Below, in pieces: positions 1 to 8,642 of a stretch of DNA of 64,000 nucleotides (positions are counted from its first letter, which is position 1; each line of letters begins with the position of its first letter). The stretch is taken from NCBI GenBank assembly GCA_963823435.1, contig CAWGLN010000001.1, positions 248,001 through 312,000 of the forward strand. Reading direction: 5' to 3'. The notes beneath the pieces are model-generated. The model saw only the letters and a program-made list of their open reading frames with translations, ran no database searches and was not told the origin of the DNA. Both the position numbers and the translations under genes were made by a program. The DNA comes from CAKZML01 sp963823435. Its GTDB lineage: Bacteria > Pseudomonadota > Gammaproteobacteria > Steroidobacterales > BM003.

Positions 1-137
1 GATGCTTGCTCACTGTATCTGAGGGGACTCACGAGGTCTCATCCTCACCCGCGCCCTACAGGTTTCCTTGGCCAACCCAGCCTTGGCAACGCGGAGCGGG
101 ATGGCAATTCCCTTGGGCAGCACGCGGGAATCAAATA

Positions 138-599
138 TCACAGCCACCGGCGTACTTCGGCTCTATAGACCTGGTACTGCTCACCAAACATGGACAACAT
201 CGCCTCCTCTTCCGGCCGGATCTGGAAACGATTCATGTAGAGCACGAATATGAGAGTCCCAAACAACGCAGGTACATTAGACAGAAATACCGCCCATCCC
301 ACCAGGACCAGCAAAAAGCCCAGGTACATGGGATTTCTGGTAAGCCTGTAGATGCCCGAGGTCACCAGGGTCGAGGTCGAGCCTGGCCGGGTTGGGTTCA
401 CGGTCGTTTTCGCCCGCCGAAAGGACTCCACACCTGCAACACTGATAACAACCCCGGCAAGCGCCAGGGCGCCTGCAATACCTGCGCGCAGGAAAATCGA
501 AAGCGTAATTGACGGGGTGGCCAGGGAGACACCCCACATCGCCGCTGCTAGCAGCAAGGTTACTGCGACCGGAGGTGCTTTCAGTTCAAGGCGATGCAT
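138..599 (-). CDS. Isoprenylcysteine carboxylmethyltransferase-like membrane methyltransferase
   Basis: The 153-residue protein has four or so hydrophobic segments. It carries the hallmark of the ICMT/PEMT-type integral membrane methyltransferase fold: a RLTRNPMYLG motif near residue 87, followed by a C-terminal block with paired glutamates (PEEEAM) and YQVYRAEVRRWL. Family members methylate small lipophilic or prenylated substrates with SAM in the membrane; the bacterial substrate is usually unknown. It begins at ATG 599 and is followed by 137 bases at the window edge with no supported gene. The fold assignment is solid; the substrate cannot be inferred. Confidence 0.85.
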   Translation of the reverse strand: MHRLELKAPPVAVTLLLAAAMWGVSLATPSITLSIFLRAGIAGALALAGVVISVAGVESFRRAKTTVNPTRPGSTSTLVTSGIYRLTRNPMYLGFLLVLVGWAVFLSNVPALFGTLIFVLYMNRFQIRPEEEAMLSMFGEQYQVYRAEVRRWL

Positions 600-635
600 G
601 TTGAGTAAACTGGTGCCCAGGTATCAATTCACCAG

Positions 636-1037
636 CTAGTCCTGGTGTGTTGCAGTGTCCGCTGCAGGTGGCGCAACTTCACCGGTCACTGCCGAGCCAA
701 GTTCGCCTCCCTCCGGCCCGTAGAAAACCACCCAGACTGCAAAGTCGGATGAAAAGGACTCAAAGCGATGCACCTGGCCGGCAGGCACAAATATGAACGA
801 GCCCTTTTCCACTTCATACCTCTGGTCCCCGTCGAAAAACTGACCCTTTCCCCTGACAACAAAATAAGCCTCGTCCTGTTTATGTGGCGTCTGCATGTCA
901 TGACCAACCGGCATGTACAACTCAACCGCAAGCGTACCGTGCGAGAAGATCGGGACCGCCAAATCACGCTCTGGTGCCTCACCTTTGGATACAGCACTCT
1001 GGAAACTAATATGCGCGGTGCGTGAAGGTGTGGTCAT
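636..1037 (-). CDS. Small cupin-domain protein
   Basis: This is a single-domain cupin of about 133 residues. The two conserved cupin motifs are visible: a HKQDEAYFVVRGKGQF block (metal ligands H and E) and a C-terminal PAGQVHRFE block (ligand H). I place the start at ATG 1037 (MTTPSRTAH); an in-frame upstream start at 1064 would add nine residues of no obvious value. The C-terminal tail is Ala/Thr-rich. Cupins of this size are metal-dependent isomerases, dioxygenases or sensors, and nothing in the sequence selects among these. Confidence 0.8.
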   Translation of the reverse strand: MTTPSRTAHISFQSAVSKGEAPERDLAVPIFSHGTLAVELYMPVGHDMQTPHKQDEAYFVVRGKGQFFDGDQRYEVEKGSFIFVPAGQVHRFESFSSDFAVWVVFYGPEGGELGSAVTGEVAPPAADTATHQD

Positions 1038-1069
1038 GCGATCTGCTCCAGGCTCATTGTTCAAGTGCG

Positions 1070-1771
1070 TTACTTTACCAGATCGGGATCGAGTGAGTTG
1101 GTGGCGGGTGCTCTACATGTGCCCCAGTCATATGGCTCGTAGGACACCCTCCAACTCGAGGAGGTTACCGGCAACAGGCGCTTGTCGATATCCACACCAT
1201 TCAGCTGAGTATATTTGCTCTTGAGAAGAGCGGCATCCCGGTCCAATTCATCCCTGATCGAGATATCGCCACCCAGAATGCCGCCACGCATACTGTGGAA
1301 TGAACCATGGCAATAGACGACGTGGAGATTCCCCAAATAGGCGACCTTTCCTTCCAGGACGGTGAACCGCAGTGGAGGAATCACCTTGTAGGACTCGTTA
1401 CCCGGGATGGCCGATACCTCGAAAATTTCGTACCTGCCCGCAGGCAGGCTGACTGCAAACAGACGGCCGCACTCCTGCTCAAGACCGTCTTGAGCACATT
1501 TCGGGATCGTGGGTTGCCAGCCGGGCGTTCTGCCTGAAGTCAGGACGCCGCCGGGCTTGCCATCGTCGCTCAGGGCACGATAGCGCAACACGGCGGTCTT
1601 GTGATAGTGCAAGACCTTAGGCGCCGTCACCGAGCCTACGATCATGCCACCCCCCGGGTGGACAATGGAGGAAGTGTCCCCGTCGATGTTTTTTTGCGCA
1701 ATGCGACTGCATCCTGCGTTCAGGTTTGCGATTGCCAGCGTAACAAGGAAAACAGCCAGAACTCTCTGCAT
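1070..1771 (-). CDS. Hypothetical outer-membrane/periplasmic lipoprotein
   Basis: From ATG 1771 the protein begins with a hydrophobic signal segment (MQRVLAVFLVTLAIANLNAG) ending in a lipobox-like NAGC, so it is probably a lipoprotein of about 233 residues. The upstream in-frame extension to 1822 is charged and would spoil the signal peptide, so it is rejected. The body carries a beta-rich stretch with FAVSLPAGRYEIFEV, resembling carbohydrate-binding or Big-like accessory folds, but no family is recognised. It lies 28 bp downstream of the secreted SnoaL-like gene on the same strand, so the two are probably co-transcribed. Confidence 0.6.
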   Translation of the reverse strand: MQRVLAVFLVTLAIANLNAGCSRIAQKNIDGDTSSIVHPGGGMIVGSVTAPKVLHYHKTAVLRYRALSDDGKPGGVLTSGRTPGWQPTIPKCAQDGLEQECGRLFAVSLPAGRYEIFEVSAIPGNESYKVIPPLRFTVLEGKVAYLGNLHVVYCHGSFHSMRGGILGGDISIRDELDRDAALLKSKYTQLNGVDIDKRLLPVTSSSWRVSYEPYDWGTCRAPATNSLDPDLVK

Positions 1772-1799
1772 GATTTTGCTCTCTTGACCAAGCCGGACT

Positions 1800-2294
1800 C
1801 TAAAGACCCGCCCCCTCTCCAAGCGCTGTCCAGGCCGCCAGATTTACGGAGTCGAGTTGCCGTTCCATCAGGATTAGCCAGGTTCCGTCCTTCTTTATAA
1901 GGAGCGCCTCGAACTCGACGTAAACAGGCTTTTCCTCGCCTGTCTGCGCGGCCACGGTGTATTGGAATATACCGGTCTCAAAGGCGGTCACGTGATCGTC
2001 ACGGCGACTGGTAAATCGAAACGCCACGCTTGCCCTGGTTCCGAGCTGCTTTTGGGCCTCCATGTCCTGGCCCCACTTGAGCAGCTGCTCAGCAACAGGC
2101 ACCGTTCCAGCATTTCCAACCAATACCGCGTCCGGATGATAAATCTCTGCCATCCCCTTGATGTCGCCCTCTGCTACCGTCCGGCTGATTACGGACCAGA
2201 CATCGCGGTCGATTTCAACCACACTCGTGTCATCACAGAAAGCGCTGCCAACATAAAGACAGGCCAGGAGGCAAACAGTGGTAGCGGTTTTCAT
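1800..2294 (-). CDS. Secreted SnoaL/DUF4440-like (NTF2 fold) protein
   Basis: The 164-residue protein has a signal peptide (MKTATTVCLLACLYVGSAFC). The mature part reads like the NTF2/SnoaL fold: an N-terminal helix with RTVAEGDIKGMAEIYHPDAVLVGN, then beta strands with FRFTSRRDDHVTAFETGIFQYTV, ending in a W-L-I-L-M-E-R segment. A good Shine-Dalgarno (GGGGA, four bases before ATG 2294) supports the start. Such proteins are small periplasmic binding or ketosteroid-isomerase-like folds of unknown role. The lipoprotein gene follows directly. Confidence 0.7.
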   Translation of the reverse strand: MKTATTVCLLACLYVGSAFCDDTSVVEIDRDVWSVISRTVAEGDIKGMAEIYHPDAVLVGNAGTVPVAEQLLKWGQDMEAQKQLGTRASVAFRFTSRRDDHVTAFETGIFQYTVAAQTGEEKPVYVEFEALLIKKDGTWLILMERQLDSVNLAAWTALGEGAGL

Positions 2295-2434
2295 GAAGTC
2301 CCCTCAATGCCTGTCAGGATGTCTCAGGATTAACCCAGGCTGGCCAATCGCTCCCGACGATCCTGGCAATGTACCAAAAATAACGACAAACCGGCTTCAT
2401 TCGCTGGAATCGCGTATCACTCCCGGGTCCTGCC

Positions 2435-2644
2435 TTATGAGGTCATAAAGTCAAACACGCTACCCAGGGTAGAGCTCCTGGTCTTGTAAAACTCTGTGTA
2501 ACTGCATCGGTCGCAGGTGAGCGCACTGTATCGGGAAGCCTGGACGTCAAATATTTTTGACCAGAAACCACCCGCCACCCTGATCTCGCCGACGTTAAAT
2601 TCAATGTGCTCACATTTGGGGCAGGACCACTTTTTATTTTTCAT
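2435..2644 (-). CDS. Zn-ribbon nucleic-acid-binding protein (DUF2082 type)
   Basis: This 69-residue protein has two CxxC knuckles (CPKC near residue 8 and CDRC near residue 44) around a GGFWSKIFDVQASRYSALTC core and a C-terminal SYTEFYK. This is the pattern of the small zinc-ribbon family described as a predicted nucleic-acid-binding protein. The biological role is not established. It stands alone, with about 140 bp downstream and 200 bp upstream free of genes. Confidence 0.8.
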   Translation of the reverse strand: MKNKKWSCPKCEHIEFNVGEIRVAGGFWSKIFDVQASRYSALTCDRCSYTEFYKTRSSTLGSVFDFMTS

Positions 2645-2843
2645 GCTCGTTCCTCGTGAAGGTCTCAGTGACTACCATAAGTCGGTTCGATGCAAAGAGG
2701 AAATGCATGCCGAAGCGGGCTTATAGCGTCGAATCACCAAGTACCTGTTCGCTGGTCACCGGCTTCGAGTCGAAGGCAGACCCGAGGATTAGGTTCAGTC
2801 TGCCCGGGACACCGTGACCGCTCTCGGCCAAGGGCTCCAATTG

Positions 2844-4322
2844 TCAGATGTTCGGCTTGATCAGCCTGGCTGGCAAGGAATCCGGACCCGCCAAGCTGCT
2901 CGGATACCGCTCCTCCAGCCAGAATTTCATTCCCGCCCAGTAAACCAGTGCGGGCAGGGCGAAAGCGCGGCGACGGTCGCGGGCAGGAAACGGAACAAGT
3001 CGTGCGCTTCGTCGGTGAACGGGTCGTAGATGCCAGAAATAGGCCAATTGCCCGATGATGATCCCGCCCAGCGCCAGGAAGTTGAAGCCCTTGGTGTAGT
3101 AGTACCGCCCGCTGGGCGATGCCTCGAAAATGGAACGCAGGTGAATGTACTGTTTCTTCAGAAAGAAATAGTCCACCAGCAGAATGCCGGCGACCGGCGC
3201 CTGCATGGTGCCGTTGTAGGCCAGGAAGGTGTCACCCAGGTCAAACAGTTCGCGCTGGCCAGATCGACGAAAAACATCCAGCGGCACGCAGGTCAGGGCG
3301 ATGATCAGTTTCCAGCTACGCTTGTGCAGACCGGGCAGGTGACGCAGCGCCAGCCCGCTGGCGAACAGCGACACCGAGGTCGAGGTAATATTCGCCAGCG
3401 CGACGAAAACCAGCGCCAATACATCCCATGTACAGGCCGCCCAGCGGCACCATCCACCGGGTCGGGTCGTCGGAACCGATCACCAGCCCGGAGACCAGGG
3501 CAATGGAACACACGGCGCCGTTCACCAGGCCGAAGTGGATCACTTCCGGGTAAATCGCGTTGCGACGCGTCTTGGTGTTGCGGGCCAGGAAGCCGATCCC
3601 GCCCCACCAGGAAATGCCCGATGCGATGCCCAGTTCGACCGCCACCGCGTAGTTCAGCCAGGGCGTCGGGCAGCGGATCGAGCGGCTGTGCCGCGACGAT
3701 TTCATCCCAGCCGTGCGCGGTGACCAGCATGTAAAACATGAAACACACGACGACGATCAGGCCCGGGGTGATGATGTTATTGAACATGCTGAGCAGGTGC
3801 ACGCCGCGGGTGGTGATGATGTAGGTAATCCAGATACCCAGCGCCACGCCGGCCCCCGCCAGCCACTGGGGCGGGTGATAACCCATGGCATCGACGATGT
3901 TGACGATGCCATTACCGAACATCACGAGAATCAGGCCGGACCAGCCGATCATGTTGATCAGGTAGAAAATCAGCACGATGCGGGCGCCGTTCTGGCCAAA
4001 TGCCGGTTTGCAGAAATCGATCTGCTCAAGGCCATAACGATGACAACCCGCCGACAGGGAGGCGCTGACCATCAGGGTGCCAATCAGGTTGCCGGCGATC
4101 AGGCAGACCATGCCCTGGATCGCGCCGACGTAATTGGCCACGATGCCCCCGGTCAGAAAACACCAGGTGGCGATGGAATAGGCAAAACAGGTGCCGTGAG
4201 CGCCCCAGAATTTGTATTCGCGCTCGTGGGGCAACATGGGCTCGCGCCCGTAGGTGCTCAGCAGGTCGCCATGGAATTCTCTCGTGGCCGGCAGATTCGC
4301 CCGCCGGCGACTGCTTGCTCAT
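2844..4322 (-). pseudogene. NCS1-family (purine/cytosine/allantoin-type) permease, five frame breaks
   Basis: Joined across three reading frames, this region encodes a roughly 490-residue polytopic transporter. Readable pieces include YKFWGAHGTCFAYSIATW, the SGISWWGGIGFLARNTKTRRN block and the C-terminal GTMQAPVAGILLVDYFFLKK typical of NCS1 symporters. The true start is ATG 4322 (MSKQSPAGES). Frame breaks sit near 4280 (+1), 3661-3663 (+1, GCCC), 3425-3427 (+1, GGG), 3032 (+1) and 2962-2964 (-1, T run). Correcting each by one base restores a smooth family-like sequence. NCS1 proteins import nucleobases, hydantoins or related compounds; the substrate is not readable here. The protein is either a decaying gene or an error-rich patch of sequence. 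It overlaps the small membrane-protein gene by ATGA. Confidence 0.8.
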
Positions 4323-4489
4323 CGGGCCAGTTCCATGGCGATTACCGGAATGACGATGGCAAAAACGATGAGAATGATCCAGTCCAGGCGGTTGAAGGTA
4401 CCCAGTTCTTCATCACCCATGTTTTGCATCATGTCGATGCGTTGTTCCAGATCAAGCACCAGGTCGGGTACGTCTTCCTGTTCCAGCAT
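4319..4489 (-). CDS. Small single-span membrane protein coupled to the NCS1 permease gene
   Basis: From ATG 4489 this gives 56 residues: an acidic N-terminal helix (EQEDVPDLVLDLEQRIDMM) and one C-terminal transmembrane segment (WIILIVFAIVIPVIAMELA). Its TGA stop overlaps the ATG of the permease (ATGA), so the two are almost certainly translationally coupled. The upstream in-frame start at 4543 gives a less plausible N-terminus. I do not recognise the family; by analogy with other two-gene symporters it may be an accessory subunit, which is inference. Confidence 0.6.
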   Translation of the reverse strand: MLEQEDVPDLVLDLEQRIDMMQNMGDEELGTFNRLDWIILIVFAIVIPVIAMELAR

Positions 4490-4631
4490 ATGAGTTGTGT
4501 CCTTGCTCGTTTTCAGCCTCATGGAGCACATTGCGGATTTCATTGTTCTTGAATACTAATACCGGCTCAAAGCCTGGTTTACGCTATCACCTCAACCGAT
4601 CAACGCAACACGGCTGAGAGTTCTGACGATT

Positions 4632-5036
4632 TCAGTAATTTCCCCTTCCAGGGATGGTGTGTCTTACGCCGCCTCGCGGCTCTCGAACGTCCCCTTTCCT
4701 GCGCGGGATTAGGTGAATATGGCAATGCGAGATGGTCTGGCCGGAAACTTCCCCGTCGTTAATGCCAATATTAAAAGCTTCTACTGACGCATCCTGCTCC
4801 CTGATGGAGACATGGATCTTTTTTAGAAGTTCTGTAATCGCGTTTATCTCCGATTGGTCCAGATCAAAATAACTGGCCGTATGCCGGCGCGATATTACCA
4901 GTGTGTGCAGTTCTGTCACCGGGTACATATCTCTAATTGCGTAAGCGAGTGAATTGGAGTCGATGATGCGGTGAGATGGAATTTCACAGAACAGGCACCC
5001 GGGACATCTCTCCCCGTAGCTATCGTGACTACCCAT
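4632..5036 (-). CDS. HIT-family nucleotide hydrolase/transferase
   Basis: The C-terminal HCHIHLIPR is the histidine-triad motif (HxHxH plus hydrophobics) that binds the alpha phosphate and carries the nucleophilic histidine. The N-terminal CPGCLFCEIPSHRII matches the usual HIT start with its cysteine pair. I choose ATG 5036, which has GGGAG seven bases upstream; a TTG at 5069 overlapping the previous stop would add eleven residues. HIT proteins cleave nucleotide-phosphate conjugates such as AMP-lysine or Ap4A; the exact substrate is unclear. It lies directly downstream of the YpfJ-type gene, probably in one transcript. Confidence 0.9.
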   Translation of the reverse strand: MGSHDSYGERCPGCLFCEIPSHRIIDSNSLAYAIRDMYPVTELHTLVISRRHTASYFDLDQSEINAITELLKKIHVSIREQDASVEAFNIGINDGEVSGQTISHCHIHLIPRRKGDVREPRGGVRHTIPGRGNY

Positions 5037-5065
5037 TTGACGACTCCCGGGTGGACTTGGATTGT

Positions 5066-5938
5066 TCAAAGGCTTTCGTAGGGGCCGACAAATGTGTCGC
5101 CGTCCTCAAGGCGACCGCTTTCAAGACCCCGAAGAAACCAGCGCATACGTTGCTCGGAGGAGCCGTGTGTGAACGCATGTGGCGTCACCCTACCCTGGGA
5201 TCTCGCCTGAATGGCATCATCACCGATCTGGTTGGCGGCACGCATGGCTTCTTCTATATCTCCGCGGTCGAGGTAACGCTGGTTGTGGTTAGCCCACACG
5301 CCTGCCAAATAGTCTGCCTGTAATTCCAGGCGGACGGAATACTGATTGTAGTCGGGCCGACCGCGCATGGCGCTCACGTTGGCAGAGATGCCGAGCAGGG
5401 TCTGCACGTGATGCCCGATCTCGTGGGCGATGACATACGCCTGGGCAAAGTCGCCCGGAGCGTCCAATTGGTGCTCCAACTGGTCATAAAAACCAAGATC
5501 GATATAGACTTTTTGATCAGCCGGGCAATAGAACGGTCCCATCCGGGCATCGCCGATACCGCATCCGGTCGGATACTGACCACGGTAGATGACCAGTTCG
5601 GGTTCCGTGTACCGCTTGCCGAGGCGGGTGAATTCGCTCGCCCATGTGTCCTCGGTGTCGGCCAAAACCACCGTTACAAACTGGAATAACTGCTCCTCTT
5701 CAGGTGTCGGCCGGTAATCAACCTTTTGCACCTGCTGGCCACCCATCAGGGCTGCCGGGTCGAAGAATCCAAGTTGCCAACCAACGACGCCCACCACTGC
5801 CAGCACAGCAATGCCCTTGATCCCGAACATTCGGACCACCAGGTTCACGATTGTTCCGAGGCCGCCCCCTCCAGCAGTTACTTTGCTGCTGCGTGCGTCT
5901 TTTACGTTGCTGCTGCGTCTGCGACCCTGCCATTTCAT
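5066..5938 (-). CDS. Neutral zinc metallopeptidase, YpfJ family
   Basis: The 290-residue protein has a cytoplasmic basic N-terminus, a glycine-rich linker (TAGGGGLGTI) and one transmembrane anchor (about residues 41-58). A periplasmic zinc peptidase domain follows with HEIGHHVQT at 172-180, preceded by a CxxxxxxC-type stretch (TGCGIGDARMGPFYC). This layout is that of the YpfJ/KPN_02809 family of putative neutral zinc metallopeptidases, whose substrates are not known. The start at ATG 5938 has GGGAG eight bases upstream. The HIT gene follows immediately. Confidence 0.92.
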   Translation of the reverse strand: MKWQGRRRSSNVKDARSSKVTAGGGGLGTIVNLVVRMFGIKGIAVLAVVGVVGWQLGFFDPAALMGGQQVQKVDYRPTPEEEQLFQFVTVVLADTEDTWASEFTRLGKRYTEPELVIYRGQYPTGCGIGDARMGPFYCPADQKVYIDLGFYDQLEHQLDAPGDFAQAYVIAHEIGHHVQTLLGISANVSAMRGRPDYNQYSVRLELQADYLAGVWANHNQRYLDRGDIEEAMRAANQIGDDAIQARSQGRVTPHAFTHGSSEQRMRWFLRGLESGRLEDGDTFVGPYESL

Positions 5939-6139
5939 CGGAAGTTCTCCCGCAAACCATTGTCAAGCCCGTTGACCAGGTTAAGTCGCGTGCAAACCGG
6001 GAAGCGAAAGATGCTCGCAGGTCAGGCAGATCCACTTTCTATTCTTCATTCCCTTTCCTTGCAGAATTTCAGGCGGTTGCAATAGCGCTGGTTCACACCA
6101 GGCAATATTTCAGGGCAGACGTCCGTATGCCATTGTTCC

Positions 6140-6992
6140 CTAAATGCCAGTCTCCCGGACCATCGGTCTTACCGCCACGGTCTCGATCAGGCTGACGCGT
6201 TCTTCATCGAGATTGCGATGCAGGTTATAGGCCTTGGTCTGGATGTCGTTACCCACCAGGAGATACACACCAAGAACCGGCAGGTTCGGCTCTCCCACGG
6301 GTTCCTTCGCATCGGCAAAAGCCTTCTGTGCGAGATCCGTCTTGTCGTTCCAGACTTCAATCTCAAAACCGGCCGAGGTTATCGCCTCGCGAAACAGTAT
6401 CCGGCGGTACCAAAAAGCTCATGGAATCGTCTTGCGCCCAGGGCACCGGGAAATACTGCGGCGTGTTTTTATTGCCACATACCTCATACAGAACCGCGCG
6501 CCCGCCCGGTTTCAGCACGCGCCGGGTCTCCTTCAGCCACGCAAGTTTATCCTCGACATTCATGTTCATCTGCAGCGACCAGACGCCATCGAAAGAGACA
6601 TCATCATAGGGTAGTTCCAGGGCACTGCAGGCATGGAAGGCCACCCGCTCCTGCATATTGAGCAATTGTGTCAATCTCTCGGCCACATCAATATATTCAT
6701 CACTCAAATCGATACCCGTCACCTTGCAGCCTGTGACATGTGACAAGCGGCGGGTAGAACCGCCGATGCCGCAACCCACATCCAGGATGTGCATGTCCGG
6801 TGTAAACCCCGCCAGGCTGATCAGTTCCCTGGTTGCGGTGTCACCCCGGATATGAAATTCATCCACCGGCTGGAGATCGTCGAGAGTAATATTGGATAAA
6901 TCCTTGCCGAGACTGGCAAGTCCATTGATGATCTTGTTGTACAAATCACTCGGCGAATAGTAGCCGTGAATGTGCGTTATATCTTTTGTCAT
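6140..6992 (-). CDS. SAM-dependent methyltransferase, one frame break
   Basis: From ATG 6992 (MTKDITHIHG) a class I methyltransferase fold is clear: ILDVGCGIGGSTRRL (motif I), VTGIDLS (motif II) and ETRRVLKPGGRAVLYEV (post-motif III). The open frame breaks near 6398. Removing one base there extends the protein in a conserved-looking way (LFREAITSAGFEIEVW onward) to a TAG at 6140-6142, giving about 283 residues. The single +1 break resembles the others in this window, so sequence error is likely. The N-terminal pattern resembles small-molecule/ubiquinone-type methyltransferases, but the substrate is unknown. Confidence 0.8.
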
Positions 6993-7184
6993 TTTGCTAC
7001 CTGCCAAAAACACGGCGACTACTCGCCTTCGGTTTTAAGGCGATCTGGAGATTGCGCTCACCGTCGTCAGAACACCTGAAGCCTCGTGCGACGCACGGAT
7101 GAATGCAGCATATATGGAAGCCGAACCCGATCCGAGTGTATCTCCGGGCCTTCGAGACAATCCAGCCCGGTCGCATCCTTTCCC

Positions 7185-7676
7185 TCAGTCATCCCCGAGT
7201 TTGTCACAGGGAACGCGCTTCATCGGAAAATCGACTCCACGAAGTTCACCATCACGCAGGCCTTCGGCACGTGCAACGAGTTTGTTGTCCGAACTCAATC
7301 TGTAAATAATCCGCTGCGGAAAATCATGCTGCAAATTCTCGAAGGTTACCGAGTCATCTGTAAGATTCAAAGCGGTAAATGACGCCTCCTCCTGACCCGA
7401 TGGCCGAGCGATGTAGACGGCCTTCCCCTCCTGGCTCACCCGGATCTGGAGGAATTCGTAGCTGACGGTCTTGCCGTCTTTCACTGTCCGCCCGACCCCA
7501 AGCATTGTGCCGCCCGCGAGCGGCAGCCAGTGTTCCACGGAACCGGCTTCACCTGCCTCCGGCGCCCAACAGCCGGCAAGCCAGCCCAACTTGTCGAGAT
7601 CCGCTTGGTCGGCATTCGCGTTGGTCACCATAAACAGACATAGCAGTGCCGAAGCCAGACTTGTTTGTGTGCGCAT
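7185..7676 (-). CDS. Secreted DUF6265-type protein
   Basis: From ATG 7676 the protein has a clear signal peptide (MRTQTSLASALLCLFMVTNANA). The mature domain opens with LDKLGWLAGCWAPEAGEAG and continues through EHWLPLAGGTMLGVGRTVKDGK and FENLQHDFPQRIIYRL, a recognisable beta-barrel-like domain family of unknown function (DUF6265). The upstream in-frame start at 7697 adds seven residues before the signal and is less likely. It sits just outside the attC-flanked block. Confidence 0.8.
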   Translation of the reverse strand: MRTQTSLASALLCLFMVTNANADQADLDKLGWLAGCWAPEAGEAGSVEHWLPLAGGTMLGVGRTVKDGKTVSYEFLQIRVSQEGKAVYIARPSGQEEASFTALNLTDDSVTFENLQHDFPQRIIYRLSSDNKLVARAEGLRDGELRGVDFPMKRVPCDKLGDD

Positions 7677-7814
7677 ACAGTGCTCCCGGATGTCCAAGAC
7701 GCGCCGCTAAGGGTAATCGCAGACTTCAACGTGAAACGCGTCGAGCAACCAGGGTCAGACCGAGGGATTTACGTCGAGACAACCCCAGTTCGACCTGCAC
7801 TTACAGTGACATCC

Positions 7815-7868
7815 GCCTAACGCACGCGCTCAGCGGCGCCAGGCAACCGTTGCAGCGACATGCTATCC
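7815..7868 (-). repeat. attC-like recombination site after hicB (weak, short)
   Basis: On the minus strand, just after the hicB stop, GGATAGCATGTCGCTGCAACGG leads into a GC-rich hairpin stretch and ends at GCGTTAGGC. The terminal GTTAGGC fits the R' core consensus GTTRRRY exactly. The left core is degenerate but aligns with the left part of the stronger site at 8518-8642 (shared TA-CATGTCG and CAAC-GG). At about 54 bp it is at the short end for attC. The identification rests on position and partial match. Confidence 0.45.
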
Positions 7869-7875
7869 GCCTCTC

Positions 7876-8202
7876 TCACGCGAGCTTGCTTGAAACCAAA
7901 CGATTAATACTGACTCCGGACTCGGCGGCCTGAATTGCGAGCATTCGATGTACTTCCGGTGGTACGCGAACCATGAACTTGCCGCTGAACGGGCGCGTCG
8001 ATATCGGTTCGGGGACCGCCTCTTTGCTTCGCTTCAGATCTGCAACCACATCCTTAACAAGTTTCCGAATACCTTGTAATGACTTTTCAGGCGATGCTTC
8101 GAGCCAGCTTAAGCCAGGAAACTCTGCGCACAAGCCAACGTATTCCTGATCTTCATCGGACCAGGTGACACGATAGGTAAATTTATCAACGTCTTTAGCC
8201 AT
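7876..8202 (-). CDS. hicB: HicB antitoxin with C-terminal ribbon-helix-helix-like domain
   Basis: The 108-residue protein starts with the partial RNase H-like HicB fold (FTYRVTWSDEDQEYVGLCAEFP, then GLSWLEASPEKSLQGIRKLV). It ends with a short DNA-binding segment (GKFMVRVPPEVHRMLAIQAA, ESGVSINRLVSSKL) of the ribbon-helix-helix/HicB_lk type. HicB neutralises HicA and represses its own operon. The ATG overlaps the end of hicA by eight bases, the usual toxin-first order. The gene lies inside the attC-flanked block. Confidence 0.92.
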   Translation of the reverse strand: MAKDVDKFTYRVTWSDEDQEYVGLCAEFPGLSWLEASPEKSLQGIRKLVKDVVADLKRSKEAVPEPISTRPFSGKFMVRVPPEVHRMLAIQAAESGVSINRLVSSKLA

Positions 8203-8446
8203 TACTCATCTCTAATCGATCGATTGCCAAGAGGACCTGACGAACCTGATAGGCCTTTGCTTCGCCTTTGTGACCTTGAATGTTGACCCGGGGATCACCT
8301 GGCCACGGTGTTCGATAAACCCTGTGGCTGGTTCCTCGCTTACGAGGCTCTCCAAAAAAATGGTCACAAACCCGGCATAAGTCCTTGAAGCGCACCCCTT
8401 TGGGGTTTCGGCGCATATTAGCCAGAATGTCCTCAACAGATGCCAC
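8195..8446 (-). CDS. hicA: HicA mRNA-interferase toxin
   Basis: This 83-residue protein belongs to the longer HicA type: VEDILANMRRNPKGVRFKDL, then a double-stranded-RNA-binding-like core with GTSHRVYRTPWPGDP, where the histidine is the catalytic residue, and VNIQGHKGEAKAYQVRQVL at the end. The start codon is GTG 8446. HicA cleaves mRNA and stalls growth until HicB binds it. The serine before the catalytic histidine (TSH instead of the common SHH) is a minor variation. Confidence 0.92.
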   Translation of the reverse strand: MASVEDILANMRRNPKGVRFKDLCRVCDHFFGEPRKRGTSHRVYRTPWPGDPRVNIQGHKGEAKAYQVRQVLLAIDRLEMSNG

Positions 8447-8480
8447 GATGGAATAGTATCACTATTGATACTGTTGTCAA
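8447..8480 (-). promoter_or_regulatory. hicAB promoter with palindromic operator
   Basis: On the minus strand a TTGACA -35 box (plus 8475-8480) is followed after 16 bp by TACTAT as -10 (plus 8453-8458). The spacer and the -10 box are covered by a perfect palindrome, AGTATCAATAGTGATACT (plus 8455-8472, 7-bp arms), well placed for repression by the HicB C-terminal domain. The predicted transcription start falls within a base or two of the GTG start codon, so the mRNA may be leaderless. Confidence 0.75.
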
Positions 8481-8517
8481 GATGGTGGCTCAGGTCCCGC
8501 ACAGGGGTCGTGGAGGC

Positions 8518-8642
8518 GAATAACGCAGAGTTAACCGGCGCGCGGATACAGGGTAGCCTGGCTGCGCGGAGCATGATGAGCCTGGGCGTAGCGCGGCCGG
8601 ACTGCGCTGCCGTAGCGCGCCCGGTTGAACGACATGTTAGGC
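8518..8642 (-). repeat. attC-like site between the VOC gene and hicA
   Basis: On the minus strand the site begins GCCTAACATGTCGTTCAACCGG, where GCCTAAC is a consensus left core (RYYYAAC) that contains the VOC stop codon. It ends CCGGTTAACTCTGCGTTATTC. The inner arms TTCAACCGGGCGCG and CGCGCCGGTTAA are imperfect inverted repeats, as in the L''/L' pairs of attC sites. About 60 bp of GC-rich sequence lies between. The right core GTTATTC departs from GTTRRRY at two positions. Confidence 0.6.

Noticed and set aside
1..137. Short minus-strand frame at the window edge
   Set aside because: Too short and cut off from context; no family-like sequence, so it is not called.
3713..4552. 279-residue plus-strand open frame
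   Set aside because: Antisense to the NCS1 permease region; the opposite strand carries the real, though broken, gene.
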